64,000 nucleotides of DNA from Xenopus tropicalis (lineage: Eukaryota > Chordata > Amphibia > Anura > Pipidae), in NCBI RefSeq assembly GCF_000004195.4, contig NC_030677.2, forward strand, positions 97,740,829 to 97,804,828, written 5' to 3'. This document shows, one piece after another, positions 60,014 to 64,000 of this stretch (its first letter is position 1; each line of letters begins with the position of its first letter). Both the position numbers and the translations under genes were made by a program. Below the pieces are notes generated by a model, which did no database searches, had not been told where the DNA came from, and saw only the letters and a program-made list of their open reading frames with translations.

Positions 60014-60307
60014 CAGTGATCCCCAACCAGTGGCTCGTGAGCTACATGTTGCTCCCCAACCCCTTGGATGTTGCTCTCAGTGGCCTCAAAGCAGGTGATT
60101 ATTTTTGAATTTCTGGCATTTGGGTAAATTTTGGTTGCATAAAACCAGGTGTACTGCCAAACAGAGCCTCATGTAGGCTGCCAGTCCACATAGGGGCTAC
60201 CAAATAGCCAATCACAGTCCTTTTTTGGCACCCTAGGAACATGTCTTATGGTTGTGTTGCTCCCCAAGTCTTTTTACATTTGAATGTAAAAAGGTTGGGG
60301 ATCCCTG
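60014..60307. mobile_element. 294-bp hAT MITE with 8-bp TSD
   Basis: CAGTGATCCCCAACC at the left and GGTTGGGGATCCCTG at the right. CTATAAGC duplicated at 60006-60013 and 60308-60315. Relative to the copy ending at 59686, the interior is inverted. Confidence 0.92.
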
Positions 60308-63300
60308 CTATAAGCTTTTTAAATGGAAATATGTATGGTCACATGGTTTCTTCAACAACATTGCAGTATTTTTTCCATACTTTATTTTTTAATTTGAAAG
60401 GATATGGTCTTACTAAATGGGGAAGAAAAAGTCACTGATAATGATTTGCTTTTGTACCACCATTTTGGAAGCTATTGTACAGAAGGTTTGTGGGGAAGAG
60501 TAACTGCATATAATTGTTTTGAATTGTTCATGCGGATAGTGCAAAATTGCACTGAATTGGCAGATCTACTAGAAGGTGATTATTCAAATCACTGGGCAGA
60601 AGTGCAGATCCATGCTTGTCACTGGATGCTCTTTCTTATATGCCCATTTAATTTTGGTGCAATCACATCTGTGACTGGCCGCATTAAAGGGCACAGGCAC
60701 TGATATTGCAAACATCAACATTTTGTTTTCATAAATTGAAATATGCTAGCAACACACACATCTAAGATTTAAACATAAGACTGGAATAGCTATTGTATTA
60801 TTTACCTTGATGCATTCTTGCTAGCAAGGCACACCAGTAAGTGAAATCTGAGATGTATGCTTGTGATTGCCTTTTACTAGATCGTTTCTGGTTCGGCTCT
60901 AAAGCTGGCCATACACATAATGTCTGGAATCTCCTGTCACTGCATACATTGAGTGGGTTTTGACCATAAAATGCACACTTGAGTGTTTTTTGGCCCAACT
61001 CTGCTTCATGTGTGCAGGGATGTGGTTTCTAGGCCTGTCAATACACACTTCACATTCCGTGAAGGGGGCCGAATTTGCATTTTCTGTGCTGGTTTATGAA
61101 TGCAGTGTGTGGAGGTAGCCTTCGATTTTGAGGGCAGTTGTGGAAAGAGAAAGCAGTTAATCACATTAACATTAAGGCTAGTGTCACATAGGGTATGCAC
61201 CTATTCCATGTGGGAAGTTCCGGAAGGAATGAGATCCTTCTGTTGCTGTGAACATGGTAGATTGTGACTTAAAAGCTAGTTTTTGCATTCCCTGGCAGAA
61301 ATGTACCCCTTGTACGTAGTGACAGGCAGATTGCATTCATGTCACTTAATTAGAGAGTACATTTTTATTATTACAGACCTACTATTCTTTTTGTTGATAC
61401 TGATCTCATGTACATTGCTTCTTTAATACGTTGCAAAATATAAGACGCTGAAAGTTTACAAGTGTAATATAACCACAGTCTCTTTGGCTTGTTGTAATAA
61501 TAGAATACTTTAGGGTTCTTTGAGAAATCTGGGTAAAGGCTGTAAGGTTTTGTGATTGGTTATTTTCTGCAACTCAGTGATGTGACACTTACTAAGACTA
61601 TACTTATAAGAGACCATGGGGGGGGTCTCTTATTTGTCAGTGAGTAGTGACCATTGTGATATTTGATATTTAGACAGCAATCAAGCTATTTTAGGAAAAG
61701 ATGATAAATTCATAGCAAAATAAAGGCTTGCTTGTTTTAAAAATAAACAGATATTCAGAGGACATCATTTTTGCGCAGATATGGGTAGAGTGGCATGCAT
61801 ACATACTGTAGAAACACATAATAATATATTAAGGAATTTGCTGAGGAATTTAGTTTTTTTTTAATAACTTGGTGATAAGCTGGTCTAGAATATAAGTATT
61901 AGGGTGAGCTGCATTTTTGTACAGATTATTTAAATGAGAGCCACGAAACCACAAGGATATCCGTTTAGAGATTATAGCTGTCACGTGCTCCTTCTAAATG
62001 ACTTTTTTTTTTTATAAGCAAAATGCATTTAATTCATGTCAAAAACCTCTTTTCTAAAATATAACATTAATCCTGTTATGTTGATGTTGAATGCAGGTAT
62101 AAAATTAGAAACTTTTCCCAGTTATAAATGACAAAAGATGCAGCAAATCTTCAATATTTTCAAGTTATGCTTTAGAACCCTGGCTTGGTGTAAGAGAAAT
62201 ATAGTCTTCTTTGTTTGCAGTTCCTGTTGGCCTGAGCAGTGAGCACTTAGCCTGCATTCTTGTCATTTCTGCACCCTTTGTCTCCTGCCAATAAGTGTTA
62301 ACAGCCTTTAACCCACTTTTGCCCTAGAATTATCCCTTGAAGCAGCACCAACATTTGTCATCTTACTGGACAAGGGCTGCTTTTAAAACCATGTACTCTT
62401 GTATTCATTCTGGATTTAAATTAACGGTATGTTGCTTTTTGGAGGGTGCAATTAAAGTGTAAATTCAAAGCAGGAAGAATCTGTAAGAATTGAATAGCAA
62501 TCTACATGGTGCCCTGAGAACAAAGGAGAAATTGCCATGATGTTTGATGAGGGGGTGATGAAATAATAATATTGCAATTGTTTTATTGTAAAAAAAAAAA
62601 TATATATATATATTTATATTATTTTTTTGTCATGATCGTGACAGTACAGAGTGCACTCACAGCGCTTTGTTTCCATTGCATCGTTCTTTTCCTACAGAAG
62701 CCAGTTCACTGTTATGAATGAACATTCAGACGGTGTTATAGAATTCTCTTGGTGCTGTGGTGCTGCCCTTGCTTTCTCATTAGGCAGTGAATGTTTCATC
62801 CTATTGTGTGCATTTGTGACTTGGTTAGATATCTTCTAAAGCAACCAATGATTTTTAAATATGTTCTTTTATCAGAAATTGTTGCTGTTTCTTCTGCATC
62901 TGCTACACATTTCAGAAACGAATGCGCATTATATGGTTCCTCAAGTGATAAGCAAGCTCACCAGAAATGGCAATGCTTGTTTTCTATTTTTTGTCTTGGC
63001 GTAGTTCCATTTATTTTATTTATTTGAAATGTCACAACAAGCGGAAGCAATATTCAAAAGCATTTCACGATCAGAAAGCCTGTTTAGAATTTGTGTATGT
63101 GTCTGTGAATGCAGCTATATTTACAATTTTTGAATATATATTTTACACCGGTTGTGTTATAAATACACACTGCTGCCCTTTCTCAAATATATTGTGAGTA
63201 GCTTTGCTGGGGTTGCCATATTCTCCTCCTTCCTTCCTGATTATGTTCACATACCATGTAGATTCTTGTAGAAAGAACAATAGAATATTTGCTGTATGAA

Positions 63301-64000
63301 TTGCAGTGATTTAGCACTAAACTTCACTGTGAAAAGGTAATTCTGTTCACATTTTGGCACCTTGCGATTGCATAAAAAAAAACTGATCAGCTTCTAACTA
63401 TTAAAGGAAACACATTGTGTGATCAGACCTAATGTAATAGTACTAACAATGTAAAAAAAGGTCTATAAAGAAATTCACACATTCATGCCATTATTCAGCA
63501 TGTATATTTTTTGACACTGTATTGTTCTACATTTGTGCCAGACAGGTAAACACCTTATGAGGATGTGGCTGTGTTTACTGGAGAACAGGCTTTTTTTTAA
63601 GCTTTTAGCAATTTACTGTGCTTAATACAATCTTTTCTTGTGTAGTGAGAACTGCATATGCAGAACTGCACACATTATGTATTTCCTTTATTCTTCTTTT
63701 TTGCTGTAAGAGCGTACCGTGCACTATTTGTGGATTGAGTGCTAAGAAGATAAAATGGCTTGTCTTCAGTTATTAGGCGAATGGTGATGACTAGGCATTT
63801 AAACTGACTTCCTATGTTTGAGTTCATGCATTTACTTAGAAAGAAAAGTGCAGCAGAAAAGCAAAGCTTACCAATCTCACAAATTACAATAGTATCTTAT
63901 TTCAGCTTGTTCTCTGCAATAAGTAAAACATACTGAAAACCTTGATACTAGGATATTGCAGCTGCATAAGCTGTCAAGGAGCAGACAAACATAACCTTTA

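Larger units (their letters stand above)
57148..64000 (+). other. dusp4: dusp4 intron 1 (5' part)
   Basis: A donor GTATCC at 57148 follows the exon. I found no sequence encoding the expected second-exon start (GYE-type continuation), so the intron probably continues past the window, giving at least 6.85 kb. It contains MITEs at 59057-59347, 59420-59686 and 60014-60307. There is a single TTAA-family end (GGCCATACACA) at about 60908, another TTAAGG terminus at about 61174, and TA-rich low complexity at 62589-62625. Otherwise it is unremarkable AT-rich sequence; 57300-59050 and 61200-64000 hold nothing I can name. Confidence 0.7.

Noticed and set aside
62160..62300. Possible dusp4 exon 2 after TTTGTTTGCAG at about 62220
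   Set aside because: The sequence after the acceptor-like site does not encode the expected GYE-type DUSP4 continuation.

Overview
The window is vertebrate nuclear DNA, most likely from a Xenopus frog and probably X. tropicalis. Three things suggest this: the CR1, T2/TTAA, hAT and piggyBac-like repeat families; an element whose ends resemble the Xenopus Uribo2 piggyBac family; and a first exon that reads as frog dusp4. The sequence is AT-rich and repeat-dense, and only one protein-coding gene is confidently present. I saw no rRNA, tRNA, CRISPR array or bacterial-style operon.

Layout. 1-1010 is an inactive CR1 LINE fragment on the minus strand. 3.1-9.1 kb is a stack of nested insertions. An old TIR repeat is split by a young, non-autonomous Ty3-like LTR retrotransposon (3152-7312, 5-bp target duplication). 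It is split again by a TTAA element (7391-9018), which contains a hAT element (7704-8898, 8-bp duplication), which in turn contains a 20/34/102-bp minisatellite. 10-24 kb is mostly unannotated sequence with palindromic MITEs, an LTR-like segment (13.6-14.35 kb) and a 2.4 kb PIF/Harbinger-like element with decayed coding sequence (16257-18659). 25.3-27.2 kb is a hAT element with an 8-bp duplication carrying two smaller nested elements. 33.1-40.4 kb is a 7.3 kb piggyBac-type element. It has TTAA at both ends, six back-to-back hairpins at its left end, and about 15 units of a ~394-bp satellite where a transposase gene would be expected. 42-55 kb has scattered MITEs, including a near-identical pair of TTAA elements built of tiled hairpins.

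55.85-57.15 kb is a GC/CpG-richer promoter and exon 1 of dusp4 on the plus strand. It encodes residues 1-144 of the MAP-kinase phosphatase, with the rhodanese-like part and the basic kinase-docking motif. The splice donor is at 57148. The rest of the window is intron 1, containing a few MITEs. The catalytic exons lie outside.

The most unusual content is (i) the LTR element, which carries an 11-nt match between its primer-binding site and its own predicted mRNA 5' end (Tf1/sushi-type self-priming) and a long Pro/Ala-rich frame made of several separately amplified in-frame repeats, and (ii) the piggyBac element that has become a satellite array with higher-order structure. No genes in the window form a pathway together; the organising theme is mobile-element layering next to a signalling gene.
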